NCBI RefSeq assembly: GCF_009852415.1
Contig: NZ_WOXS01000002.1
Location: 4,070,001-4,134,000, forward strand
Direction of reading: 5' to 3'
DNA from: Streptomyces sp. Tu 3180
GTDB lineage: Bacteria > Actinomycetota > Actinomycetes > Streptomycetales > Streptomycetaceae
DNA length: 64,000 nt
The translations under genes and the position numbers were made by a program. This document shows positions 7,053 to 15,389 of the stretch, in pieces. Each line of letters opens with the position of its first letter. Position 1 is the first letter of the stretch. Under the pieces are notes generated by a model. The model was not told the DNA's origin. It saw only the letters and a list, made by a program, of their open reading frames with translations, and made no database searches.

Positions 7053-8006
7053 GTGTCGGCCAGTACTGCGCCGCCCCAGGACCAGGCGTCCGCCCAGGCC
7101 CCGGCTTCGGCTTCGCCTCCGGTCCGGCCACCGGACCCGGCGCGGACTCCGACCACCGACCGGCACGCGCACTCGGCCCCGGACTCCGCTCAGGGGCCGG
7201 ACCCGGCCCCTGACCCGGACCCGGCCCCGAACCCGGCCAGGCGCCGGGGCGCCGACACCCGGGCCCTGACCCAGGTGCTCTTCGGCCAGCTCAAGGAGCT
7301 GGAGCCGGGCAGCCCGGAGCACGCCCGCGTGCGCGCGGCGCTCATCGAGGCCAACCTCCCCCTGGTGCGCTACGCCGCCGCCCGCTTCCGCTCCCGCAAC
7401 GAGCCGATGGAGGACGTCGTCCAGGTCGGCACCATCGGGCTCATCAACGCCATCGACCGCTTCGACCCGGACCGGGGCGTGCAGTTCCCGACGTTCGCGA
7501 TGCCGACGGTGGTCGGCGAGATCAAGCGGTACTTCCGCGACAACGTCCGCACCGTCCACGTACCGCGCCGGCTGCACGAACTGTGGGTGCAGGTCAACGG
7601 GGCGACCGAGGACCTGACGACCGCCTTCGGACGCTCCCCGTCGACCGCGGAGATCGCCGAGCGGCTGCGCATCACCGAGGAGGAGGTGCTGTCCTGCATC
7701 GAGGCCGGACGGTCGTACCACGCGACCTCGCTGGAGGCCGCGCAGGAGGGCGACGGCATGCCGGGGCTGCTGGACCGGCTCGGCTACGAGGACCCCGCCC
7801 TGGACGGCGTCGAGCACCGCGACCTCGTCCGGCACCTGCTCGTCCAACTGCCCGAGCGGGAGCAGCGCATCCTGTTGCTGCGGTACTACAGCAATCTGAC
7901 GCAGTCGCAGATCAGTGCGGAACTCGGCGTCTCGCAGATGCACGTGTCCCGGCTACTGGCACGTAGCTTCCAGCGGCTGAGATCCGCAAACAGGATCGAC
8001 GCGTAA
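7053..8006 (+). CDS. sigF: SigB/SigF-type RNA polymerase sigma factor
   Basis: 317 residues. The first about 70 are Pro/Ala/Asp-rich low complexity. The rest is a complete group 3 sigma factor: region 2 (LPLVRYAAARFRSRNEPMEDVVQVGTIGLINAIDRFD, FPTFAMPTVVGEIKRYFRD), region 3, and region 4 with the helix-turn-helix LTQSQISAELGVSQMHVSRLL. The symbol rests on similarity to S. coelicolor SigF (sporulation sigma) and on the same neighbour, the second sigma gene downstream. The start is uncertain: GTG 7053 and TTG 7047 follow AAGAGGTGG, while an in-frame ATG at 7005 would add 16 residues from TTG/GAT/GAA-rich DNA that looks like leader. Activity is probably controlled by HATPase anti-sigma factors. 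Confidence 0.9.
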   Translation: MSASTAPPQDQASAQAPASASPPVRPPDPARTPTTDRHAHSAPDSAQGPDPAPDPDPAPNPARRRGADTRALTQVLFGQLKELEPGSPEHARVRAALIEANLPLVRYAAARFRSRNEPMEDVVQVGTIGLINAIDRFDPDRGVQFPTFAMPTVVGEIKRYFRDNVRTVHVPRRLHELWVQVNGATEDLTTAFGRSPSTAEIAERLRITEEEVLSCIEAGRSYHATSLEAAQEGDGMPGLLDRLGYEDPALDGVEHRDLVRHLLVQLPEREQRILLLRYYSNLTQSQISAELGVSQMHVSRLLARSFQRLRSANRIDA

Positions 8007-8105
8007 CCTGCGCGAGCGAATCGCTCACCAGTGCTGTTCTGTGCGTTTCTGGGCCGAAAGACCGTCAGACCCCCTGTTTCCAGGGCTGATTCGCATCTCG
8101 GATGT

Positions 8106-8140
8106 CGACATGTCACTACAGCGCGTTGCCGACATGTGAC
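8106..8140. promoter_or_regulatory. Paired CGACATGT repeats upstream of sigN
   Basis: CGACATGTCAC (8106-8116) and CGACATGTGAC (8130-8140) are direct repeats 24 bp apart, each with a palindromic ACATGT core. They lie 110-150 nt before the sigN start in a region with no gene. A candidate operator; the binding protein is unknown. Confidence 0.5.
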
Positions 8141-8252
8141 ATTCTGCGGGAAGCGCGTTTGCCGGAGCCTCGGCGCCGGTATTCCAGGTGATGGCTGCGT
8201 TCCCCGGACGGGGGCGTCCGCCGCGACCGTCCCGCGACCCAAAGGGGGTGGC

Positions 8253-9155
8253 ATGTCCGCAGAACAGGGCAGCTCGAAGGTGCTCACGCTCGCGGAGAGC
8301 GAGACAGCTCCCCATGCTCTCGACGCACTCGGCCCCATCGACGAGGGCCCGGCCCTCCCGGCCACGCCCGTTCCGGACCTCCCGGACACGGCGGCCCTCG
8401 ACACCCGCACCCTGTCCCGTTCCCTGTTCCTGCGGCTCGCCGTCCTCGACGAGGACAGCCCGGAGCGTGCCTACGTCCGGGACACCCTGATCGAGCTCAA
8501 CCTCCCGCTGGTCCGGTACGCGGCGGCCCGCTTCCGCTCGCGCAACGAGCCGATGGAGGACATCGTCCAGGTCGGCACGATCGGACTGATCAAGGCGATC
8601 GACCGCTTCGACTGCGAGCGGGGAGTGGAGTTCCCGACGTTCGCGATGCCGACGGTGGTCGGCGAGATCAAGCGGTTCTTCCGCGACACGTCGTGGTCGG
8701 TGCGGGTGCCGCGCCGGCTGCAGGAGCTGCGCCTGGCGCTGACGAAGACCAGCGACGAGCTCTCCCAGAAGCTGGACCGCTCCCCGACGGTCACCGAACT
8801 CGCCACCGCGCTGGGCGTGTCGGAGGAGGACGTGGTCGACGGCCTCGCGGTCGGCAACGCCTACACCGCCTCCTCGCTGGACTCCCCGGCACCCGAGGAC
8901 GACGGCGGCGAGGGCTCGCTCGCGGACCGGCTCGGCTACGAGGACACGGCGCTGGAGGGCGTGGAGTACCGGGAGTCGCTCAAGCCCCTGCTGGCCAAGC
9001 TGCCGCCCCGTGAGCGGCGGATCATCATGCTGCGCTTCTTCGCCAACATGACCCAGTCGCAGATCGGCGAGGAGGTCGGCATCTCCCAGATGCACGTCTC
9101 ACGGCTGCTGACCCGGACCCTGTCCCAGCTGCGGGAGGGCCTCATCTCGGACTGA
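8253..9155 (+). CDS. sigN: SigB/SigF-type RNA polymerase sigma factor, second copy
   Basis: 300 residues. Regions 2-4 are nearly superimposable on the upstream sigma factor (AAARFRSRNEPMEDIVQVGTIGLIKAIDRFD; FPTFAMPTVVGEIKRFFRD; region 4 helix MTQSQIGEEVGISQMHVSRLL), so the pair arose by tandem duplication. The N-terminus is acidic and different. AAAGGGGGTG precedes ATG 8253. A 246-bp gap with its own repeats separates it from sigF, suggesting separate promoters. The symbol comes from recalled synteny with S. coelicolor sigN next to sigF; the family assignment is secure, the symbol less so. Confidence 0.9.
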   Translation: MSAEQGSSKVLTLAESETAPHALDALGPIDEGPALPATPVPDLPDTAALDTRTLSRSLFLRLAVLDEDSPERAYVRDTLIELNLPLVRYAAARFRSRNEPMEDIVQVGTIGLIKAIDRFDCERGVEFPTFAMPTVVGEIKRFFRDTSWSVRVPRRLQELRLALTKTSDELSQKLDRSPTVTELATALGVSEEDVVDGLAVGNAYTASSLDSPAPEDDGGEGSLADRLGYEDTALEGVEYRESLKPLLAKLPPRERRIIMLRFFANMTQSQIGEEVGISQMHVSRLLTRTLSQLREGLISD

Positions 9156-9300
9156 GGTCCCGAGGCGCCGGCGCCGAGGCACTGACGCCGAGGCACCGGC
9201 ACCGGGACACCGACGACCGGACACGGCAACGGGCCGCCGGGGCGCTTCCTTCCGCGGGCGCAACGGCGGCCGTCGTGTGTTCCGGTCCCTCCGGCCCGGG

Positions 9301-9495
9301 CTACTTCAGCGCGAGCCAGGCCACCGCCGCGACGATCGCCACGGCGACGACGATTCCGACGATCAGACCGATCCGCGGCCCACCGCCCGAAGCGGCGGCC
9401 TGCCGCCCCTGCGGGGCCTCGTCGACGAACGCACGGAACATCTGGGTGCTGCCGGCGGGGTCGTGGTTGCCCTGCGGGCCCTGGGTGTTAGCCAT
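9301..9495 (-). CDS. Small C-tail-anchored membrane protein
   Basis: 64 residues. A soluble N-terminus (MANTQGPQGNHDPAGSTQMF) with the charged segment RAFVDEAPQGRQ is followed by one strongly hydrophobic helix (IGLIVGIVVAVAIVAAVAWLAL) at the extreme C-terminus, so it is probably tail-anchored with the N-terminus in the cytoplasm. CTCGGGG lies before the ATG. It is convergent with sigN. Function unknown. Confidence 0.75.
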   Translation of the reverse strand: MANTQGPQGNHDPAGSTQMFRAFVDEAPQGRQAAASGGGPRIGLIVGIVVAVAIVAAVAWLALK

Positions 9496-9676
9496 GCCCC
9501 GAGACCCTAGCGAATCCCCGGCGGGGCGCCCAAGCGGGGTCCGGAGCACGGGGCCGGACGCACGGACGGACGGGGCCGGCCGGGTCCGGCGGACGGCTCC
9601 GCACGGCTCACCTGCGTGTTTACTCTTGCGATTACTTGCCTTTGCCAAGTTTTTGTGCCGCATCGCCCCTTTTTCA

Positions 9677-9719
9677 TTGCCTGTAGCAACCATCAACTTC
9701 TATGGTTGCTCTAAGCAAC
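9677..9719. promoter_or_regulatory. MarR operator: nested inverted repeats
   Basis: Two TTGC-N5-GCAA palindromes start 29 bp apart (9677-9689 and 9706-9718). They bracket a perfect 9-bp inverted repeat, AGCAACCAT (9685-9693) with ATGGTTGCT (9702-9710). All lie within 60 nt of the MarR start, as expected for an autoregulated MarR gene that also controls the downstream pump. Confidence 0.75.
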
Positions 9720-9733
9720 AAATGGGAGGTGCC

Positions 9734-10255
9734 ATGGCCGGGCAGGCGCAGTACGAGGAACTGGTCCGGCAGTTCAGCGCCTTCGGCGCGGTGAAGCGGG
9801 AGATGAGCCGGATCATGCCGGCCGACTGCCACAGCGGCTCCGCCGCCGTGCTGGCGCTGCTCGGCCGCCACGGCGACATGCGCATGAGCAGGCTCGCCGA
9901 ACTGCTCTCCGTGGACCTGTCGGTCACCAGCCGCCACGTCACCCACGTGGCGGAGCGCGGCTGGATCGAACGCTCCCCCGACCCCGCCGACAAGCGCTCC
10001 CGCATCCTGCGCCTCACCCCCGCCGGCCAGGAGCAGCTCGACGAACTGTTCCGGCGGACCACGCAGCTGCTCGCCGAGCGCCTGGGCGACTGGTCGGACG
10101 AGGAGGTCGGCCGGCTCACCCAGCTCATGGCCCGGCTCAGGGACAGCTTCCACGAGGGCCGGGCCACGACCCGTCCGGCTCCCCCGCCGCCCCGCCCGGC
10201 GCCTCCCGCACCCGGACGGACCACCCGTACACCCGCAAGCACACGCAGCACGTAA
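9734..10255 (+). CDS. MarR family transcriptional regulator
   Basis: 173 residues. A winged helix-turn-helix core (MRMSRLAELLSVDLSVTSRHVTHVAERGWIERSPDPADKRSRILRLT), with the DxRxxxLxLT wing, lies between dimerisation helices. The last about 30 residues are a Pro/Arg/Thr-rich tail. GGGAGGTG precedes ATG 9734. The gene is 13 nt upstream of the efflux pump and has a set of palindromes over its promoter, so it most likely represses its own operon and is released by the pump's substrate. Confidence 0.93.
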   Translation: MAGQAQYEELVRQFSAFGAVKREMSRIMPADCHSGSAAVLALLGRHGDMRMSRLAELLSVDLSVTSRHVTHVAERGWIERSPDPADKRSRILRLTPAGQEQLDELFRRTTQLLAERLGDWSDEEVGRLTQLMARLRDSFHEGRATTRPAPPPPRPAPPAPGRTTRTPASTRST

Positions 10256-10268
10256 GAGAAGGAAGTCC

Positions 10269-12773
10269 ATGGCAACGACCACACCGACCGGTGTGCGGGC
10301 TCATGCCAAGCACGGGGGAGGCTCCTCCGAAGGCCGTTCTCCGATGACGCACCGGCAGATCATGGAGGCGCTGTCGGGCCTGCTGCTCGGCATGTTCGCC
10401 GCGATCCTGTCCTCCACCATCGTCACCAACGCCCTGCCCGAGATCGTCTCCGACCTCGGCGGCGGCCAGAGCGCCTACACCTGGGTCGTCACCGCCTCGC
10501 TGCTGGCGATGACGGCGTCCACCCCCCTGTGGGGCAAGCTCGCCGACCTCGTCAGCAAGAAGGCGCTGGTCCAGATGGCCCTGGTGGTCTTCGTCATCGG
10601 GTCCGTGGTGGCCGGCATGGCGCACAACCCCGGCACGCTGATCGCGGCCCGGGTCATCCAGGGCCTGGGCGCCGGCGGTCTGTCCGCCCTGGCCCAGATC
10701 ATCATGGCCGCGATGATCTCCCCGCGCGAGCGCGGGCGCTACTCCGGCTACCTGGGCGCGACGTTCGCCGTCGCCACCGTCGGCGGACCGCTGCTCGGCG
10801 GCGTCATCACCGACACCAGCTGGCTCGGCTGGCGCTGGTGCCTCTACGTCGGCGTGCCGTTCGCGGTGATCGCCCTCGTCGTGCTGCAGAAGACGCTGGA
10901 CCTGCCGGTGGTCAAGCGCAAGGTCAAGGTCGACTGGGCCGGCGCCTTCTTCGTCACCGCGGCCGTCTGCCTGCTGCTCGTCTGGGTGACCTTCGCCGAC
11001 GACAAGTACGCCTGGATGTCCTGGCAGACGTGCACGATGGTCGGCGGCGCGATCGTCCTCACGCTGGTCTTCGTCCTCGTCGAGTCCCGGGCCGCCGAGC
11101 CGATCATCCCGCTGCGGCTGTTCCGGAACCGCACCATCACCCTGGCGTCGCTCGCCTCGCTGTTCGTCGGCATCGCGATGTTCGCGGGCACGGTCTACTT
11201 CAGCCAGTACTTCCAGCTGGCCCGGGGGCAGTCCCCGACCATGTCGGGCGTCATGACGATCCCGATGATCGGCGGCCTGTTCGTGTCGTCCACGGTGTCC
11301 GGCCTGATCATCACCAAGACCGGCAGGTGGAAGAGCTGGCTGCTGGTCGGCGGTGTGCTGCTGACGGCGGGCCTGGGCCTGATGGGCACCATGCGCTACG
11401 ACACCCCGTACTGGCACATCGCGCTCTTCATGGCGCTGATGGGGCTCGGCGTCGGCATGATGATGCAGAACCTGGTGCTCTGCACGCAGAACCAGGTGGC
11501 CCCGGGCGACCTGGGCGCGGCCTCGTCGGTCGTGACCTTCTTCCGGTCCCTCGGCGGCGCGGTGGGCGTCTCGGTGCTCGGCTCCGTGATGTCCTCCCGG
11601 ATCAGCCACTACGCCGAGGACACCATCGGCACGCTGAGTCCGCAGAACCGGGCGGCGGCCGCCCGGGCCGCCGGCGGCGGCGCGATCCCCGACATGGACC
11701 TGCTGCCCGCGCCCGTCCGCACCTGGCTGGAGAGCGCCTACGGGCACGGCATCGCCGACATCTTCCTGTACGTCGCGCCGATCGCCCTCCTCGGCTTCCT
11801 GGTGACCCTGTTCATCAAGGAGGTCCCGCTGCGCACCGCGGGCGCCCTGGCCCAGGCGGCCGACGCTCCGGGCGGCGCCCAGGCCGCGGCTCCGGCCGCC
11901 GCCGCCACCGCCGCGATGCCGGCCGCCGCCGAGGCCGCCGCCCCGGCCGCCGAGGAGGCCCCGGACCGGTTCGCCGTCGCCACCGCCGCCCGCCCCGAGG
12001 AGTCCGCCGGCGGCGGCATCCCGGTGCGCGGTGTCGTGCGGGGCGCCGAGAGCGCGCCCGTGCCGCAGGCCGCCGTCACGCTGATCTCGCTGTCCGGGCG
12101 CCAGCTGGGCCGGTCGGTGGCGCAGGCCGACGGTTCCTACGCGCTGGACGCGCCCGGGGCCGGGTCGTACGTGCTGATCGCCTCCGCCGACGGCCACCAG
12201 CCGCAGGCGTCCACGATCGTGGTGAACGGCGAGCCCGTCTCCCACGACGTCCTGCTCGGCGGGACCAGCGGTCTGACCGGTCTGGTCCGGGCCGCCGACG
12301 GCGGGCTCCCGGTGCCGGACGCGATGGTGATCGTCACCGATGTGCGCGGGGACCTGCTGGCCACCGGGAACACCGGTGAGCAGGGCGACTTCTCCTTCAC
12401 CGAGCTGGTGCCGGGCGCGGTGACCGTCGCGGTGAACGCCGCCGGGTACCGGCCGCGCGCGCTGCCGGTCGAGGTGGGCGGCACCGGGGTGACCCGGGTC
12501 GAGGTCGAGCTGGAGACCGGCGCCCGGATGCGGGGCGTCGTCCGCGCCCCGCACGGGCCGCTGGCCGACGCCCGGGTGACCCTGGTCGACGCGGCCGGGA
12601 ACGTGGTCGGCACGGCGACGACCGGCGCGGACGGGGCGTACGCCTTCGCCGACCTGGACGGCGGCGAGTACACCGTCATCGCCACGGGCTACCCGCCGGT
12701 GGCCACCACGGTGACGGTCGCCGGCGGCGGAGCCGACGACCACGACATCGAGCTCGCCCACCCGGGCGAGTAG
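10269..12773 (+). CDS. DHA2-type MFS drug exporter fused to three carboxypeptidase-regulatory-like domains
   Basis: 834 residues. Residues about 25-530 are a 14-helix proton-driven exporter (SSTIVTNALPEIV motif D1, GKLADLVSKKA motif A, RVIQGLGAGGLSAL, FAVATVGGPLLGG motif C). An Ala/Pro linker (about 530-580) leads to three tandem beta-sandwich repeats (starting near 584, 668 and 752), each with a VxGVV/GLV strand, a DGSYAL/GDFSF/DGAYAF turn and a YxxxAxG(Y/H) close, as in carboxypeptidase regulatory-like domains. Standard pumps end near residue 530, so the tail is an addition. By the usual 14-helix topology the tail would be cytoplasmic. It follows its MarR repressor; the YceI gene downstream carries the same type of domain. 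Confidence 0.93.
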   Translation: MATTTPTGVRAHAKHGGGSSEGRSPMTHRQIMEALSGLLLGMFAAILSSTIVTNALPEIVSDLGGGQSAYTWVVTASLLAMTASTPLWGKLADLVSKKALVQMALVVFVIGSVVAGMAHNPGTLIAARVIQGLGAGGLSALAQIIMAAMISPRERGRYSGYLGATFAVATVGGPLLGGVITDTSWLGWRWCLYVGVPFAVIALVVLQKTLDLPVVKRKVKVDWAGAFFVTAAVCLLLVWVTFADDKYAWMSWQTCTMVGGAIVLTLVFVLVESRAAEPIIPLRLFRNRTITLASLASLFVGIAMFAGTVYFSQYFQLARGQSPTMSGVMTIPMIGGLFVSSTVSGLIITKTGRWKSWLLVGGVLLTAGLGLMGTMRYDTPYWHIALFMALMGLGVGMMMQNLVLCTQNQVAPGDLGAASSVVTFFRSLGGAVGVSVLGSVMSSRISHYAEDTIGTLSPQNRAAAARAAGGGAIPDMDLLPAPVRTWLESAYGHGIADIFLYVAPIALLGFLVTLFIKEVPLRTAGALAQAADAPGGAQAAAPAAAATAAMPAAAEAAAPAAEEAPDRFAVATAARPEESAGGGIPVRGVVRGAESAPVPQAAVTLISLSGRQLGRSVAQADGSYALDAPGAGSYVLIASADGHQPQASTIVVNGEPVSHDVLLGGTSGLTGLVRAADGGLPVPDAMVIVTDVRGDLLATGNTGEQGDFSFTELVPGAVTVAVNAAGYRPRALPVEVGGTGVTRVEVELETGARMRGVVRAPHGPLADARVTLVDAAGNVVGTATTGADGAYAFADLDGGEYTVIATGYPPVATTVTVAGGGADDHDIELAHPGE

Positions 12774-12780
12774 CCGGACC

Positions 12781-12819
12781 CCGGCCCGCGGCGGGCGCGC
12801 GCGTCCCGCCGCGGGCCGG
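12781..12819 (+). terminator. Terminator after the MFS gene
   Basis: Perfect 15-bp stem CCGGCCCGCGGCGGG with a 9-nt loop, directly after the pump stop codon. Confidence 0.75.
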
Positions 12820-12864
12820 TTCCCACGACGAACGATCCGTCATGCCTTGCAGGGAGAGAACGGG

Positions 12865-13686
12865 ATGCCACTGACCGCGAGGATCCGTACCCGGGACGGG
12901 TGGGCCGTGCCGCACGCGGTCGTCACGGTGACCGACGCGACCGGCACGCAGGTGCTGCGCGCCGGGGCGGACGCCGAGGGCGCCGTCCGGGACGCCACCG
13001 CGCTGGCCCCGGGCTCCTACACCGTCGTCGTCACCGCCGTCGGTCACGCGCCCGCCGCGGCCAGCGCGATCGTCACGGCGAGCGGGCGGGCCGAGGTCGG
13101 GACGGTCGTCCTGGCCCGGCAGGGCGGCACCGAGCTGCCGCCGCCCGGTCCGTGGACCGTGGACCCCGCGCACTCGAGCGTGGCCGCCGTCGCCCGGCAC
13201 CTGGGCATCTCCAGCGTGCGCGGCCGGTTCACCGACTTCTCCGCCGCGCTGGAGATCACGCCGGAGGAGGCCGCCGGGTCCCGGGTGGAGGCGGTGATCC
13301 GGGCGGCCTCCATCGACACCGGCAACGGCGTGCGCGACGCCCATCTGCGCTCGGCGGACTTCCTGGACGCCGAGCGGTACCCCGAGATCACCTACCGGTC
13401 CACCGGCCTGACCGCGGCCGGGTCCGACCGCTGGACGGTCCACGGCGAGCTGACGATGCGCGGTGTCGTCCGGCCGGTCGACCTGGACCTGGCGTACCTC
13501 GGCACCGGGCCGGACCCGTGGGGCGGCACACGGGCGGCGTTCCGCGCCACGGCCGAACTGAGGCGCGAGGACTTCGCGATGAACTACAACCAGGTCCTCC
13601 AGGCGGGCATCGCGGCCATCGGCACGACGCTCAGGGTGGAACTGGACGTCCAGGCGGTGCGGGGGACGTCACTCCCGGCCGTCTGA
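12865..13686 (+). CDS. YceI-family protein with N-terminal carboxypeptidase-regulatory-like domain
   Basis: 273 residues. Residues 1-90 form a beta-sandwich like those on the upstream exporter (RIRTRDGWAVPHAVVTVTD, PGSYTVVVTAVGHAPA). Residues about 98-270 are a YceI lipocalin-like barrel (WTVDPAHSSVAAVARHLGISSVRGRF, DAHLRSADFLDAERYPEITY, GELTMRGVVRPVDLDL, FRATAELRREDFAMNYN). YceI proteins bind polyisoprenoid-like or amphiphilic molecules. There is no signal peptide, so it is predicted to be cytoplasmic. ATG 12865 is chosen because AGGGAGA precedes it. Its 3' end overlaps the convergent GAF-ANTAR gene by 18 bp. Confidence 0.92.
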   Translation: MPLTARIRTRDGWAVPHAVVTVTDATGTQVLRAGADAEGAVRDATALAPGSYTVVVTAVGHAPAAASAIVTASGRAEVGTVVLARQGGTELPPPGPWTVDPAHSSVAAVARHLGISSVRGRFTDFSAALEITPEEAAGSRVEAVIRAASIDTGNGVRDAHLRSADFLDAERYPEITYRSTGLTAAGSDRWTVHGELTMRGVVRPVDLDLAYLGTGPDPWGGTRAAFRATAELRREDFAMNYNQVLQAGIAAIGTTLRVELDVQAVRGTSLPAV

Positions 13687-14370
13687 GGACCCGTCGGCGG
13701 TGCGCTCCACCACCCGGGCGCACAGATCGCGGAGTTTGATGTTCCGGTCCTGCGAGACGCGGCGCAGCCGCTCCAGGGCCCGGCCCGCGTCGATCCGTTC
13801 GCGGGCCATGAGGATGCCGATCGCCTGGTCGATGACGCTGCGCGAGAGCAGGGCGGTGCGGACGTCGGCGGCGGACTGCCGGCCGCGCTCTATGCGCAGG
13901 GCGGTGGTGACGGCGTCCGTCACCCGGACCGCGAAGGCGCGGGCCGCCTCCCGTCCGGGGGCGAGCGCGCCGGGACGCTCGCCGTAGAGGTTGAGCGCGG
14001 CGCCGGACTCCTCCGCCACGCCCAGCGGGACCGCCAGCACCGTGCGCACCCCGGTGGCCAGCGCGTACCGCGTGTACGCGGGCCAGCGGGTCTCGGTGGC
14101 CAGGTCGGGGGCGTACTGCTCGGTACCGGTGTCGGCGGCCGCCACGCAGGGGCCCGCGCCGTTCTCGTACTGCCGCTGGTCCAGTCCGCTCGGCAGGCCC
14201 GCGCTGCCCGCCAGGGTCAGCAGCCGGTCGGCACGGCGCACCGTGATGCTGCACGCGGCGGCGCCGGGCACCTCCCGCACCGCACGGTCGGTCAGATCAC
14301 GCAGCAGCGTGTCGAGACCACTGCTGCGCACCATCGCCTGGTCGAGCGTGTCGGATCTCTCGGAACTCAT
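13669..14370 (-). CDS. GAF-ANTAR RNA-binding antitermination regulator
   Basis: 233 residues. An N-terminal GAF sensor domain (about 15-165: RLLTLAGSAGLPSGLDQRQYENGAGPCV, VRTVLAVPLGV) is followed by a C-terminal ANTAR domain (about 170-225: LLSRSVIDQAIGILMARERIDAGRALERLRRVSQDRNIKLRDLC). ANTAR proteins bind paired RNA hexaloops to antiterminate transcription. There is no transmembrane segment. It lies 46 bp downstream of a second GAF-ANTAR gene on the same strand, probably one operon. The targets are not apparent. Confidence 0.92.
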   Translation of the reverse strand: MSSERSDTLDQAMVRSSGLDTLLRDLTDRAVREVPGAAACSITVRRADRLLTLAGSAGLPSGLDQRQYENGAGPCVAAADTGTEQYAPDLATETRWPAYTRYALATGVRTVLAVPLGVAEESGAALNLYGERPGALAPGREAARAFAVRVTDAVTTALRIERGRQSAADVRTALLSRSVIDQAIGILMARERIDAGRALERLRRVSQDRNIKLRDLCARVVERTADGSSDGRE

Positions 14371-14416
14371 GACCGTACGGATATCCCGTGGGCGGCCGCC
14401 CACGCCCGCGGACGGG

Positions 14417-15130
14417 TCACCGGGCGTCGGGGGACTCGTGCGCGTCGACGATGCGGCGGGCGAGGTCGCGCAGCTTCACGTTCTCCCGCTGCGAGGCCCG
14501 CACCAGGCTGTCGAAGGCCCCGGCCGCGTCGATGTCCAGGCGCTCCATGAGGATGCCGGTGGCCTGTCCGATCAGGTCCCGGGTGCGCATGGCCTCGGTG
14601 AGCTGCTCGCGCACGGTGGCGGCCTCCAGGGCGATGCCGACGTGCGCGGTGAACAGCCGGCCGATCCGGAGCGCCGCCTCGTCGAAGGCGCGCGGCTTGC
14701 GGGCGTAGGCGGTGAGCACGGTCAGCCGGCGGCGGTCGGCGCGCAGCCGCAGCGACAGCACCGACCGCAGGCCCAGTCCGGCCAGCGCGTCCTCGCTCTC
14801 GTCGCCCCGGCTGTCCGCGACCTCGACCACCGGGGCGGTCCACAGGCGCTGCCAGTACGGCCGGTGGTCACCCGCCGGGTGCCCGTCCTCGGCGGCGAGC
14901 ACGATCTCGTCGGTCCAGGCGAGCGTGCGGCGCCGGTTGTCCCGCTCGATGAGGGAGATGCCGGCGTGCTCGGCACCGGGCACGAGGTCCACCGCGAGGC
15001 GGACCGCGGTGTCCAGGGTGGAGTCCGGGGTGGGTGTCTCGTGGAGCCGCCGGGCCGCTTCCGTCAGTGCTTCCGCCAGGTCGACACCAACCGGAAAACA
15101 GGGCGAATCGGGAAACTCGGACGCAGCCAC
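14417..15130 (-). CDS. GAF-ANTAR RNA-binding antitermination regulator, second
   Basis: 237 residues. A GAF domain (VDLVPGAEHAGISLIERDNRRRTLAWTDEIV, LRSVLSLRL) precedes an ANTAR domain (AMRTRDLIGQATGILMERLDIDAAGAFDSLVRASQRENVKLRDLARRIVDAHE). GTG at 15130 is preferred because GAAGAGG lies 6 nt upstream; ATG 15148 would add six residues. It is upstream of the other GAF-ANTAR gene and divergent from the STAS gene. The two proteins are paralogous in layout but clearly diverged, so they probably sense different signals. Confidence 0.9.
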   Translation of the reverse strand: MAASEFPDSPCFPVGVDLAEALTEAARRLHETPTPDSTLDTAVRLAVDLVPGAEHAGISLIERDNRRRTLAWTDEIVLAAEDGHPAGDHRPYWQRLWTAPVVEVADSRGDESEDALAGLGLRSVLSLRLRADRRRLTVLTAYARKPRAFDEAALRIGRLFTAHVGIALEAATVREQLTEAMRTRDLIGQATGILMERLDIDAAGAFDSLVRASQRENVKLRDLARRIVDAHESPDAR

Positions 15131-15389
15131 CACGAACCTCTTCGGCATGCACGGCCACACGGCCGTGCGCAGGAGAGCTCCGCAGCACATTCCTGACTGC
15201 GAGCACAGGACGTACAGAACTTTAGCCGCTCGTTTGCCGGGAGGTGACGCCCGGACCTGCGGCGTACGTCCTGGTGGTGATCGTCCCAGGAGTCCGCTTT
15301 CGCCCGGCCCCTTCGGCATGGTGCAATGGCCGCACGGGTCAGGAAGCGGCCTTACCGGAATCCGGACGAACATCTGTCAGGTGAGTGCC

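Noticed and set aside
7053..9155. Long direct repeat between the two sigma genes as a mobile duplication
   Set aside because: The similarity is at protein level over conserved sigma regions, with ordinary divergence and different N-termini; it is old gene duplication.
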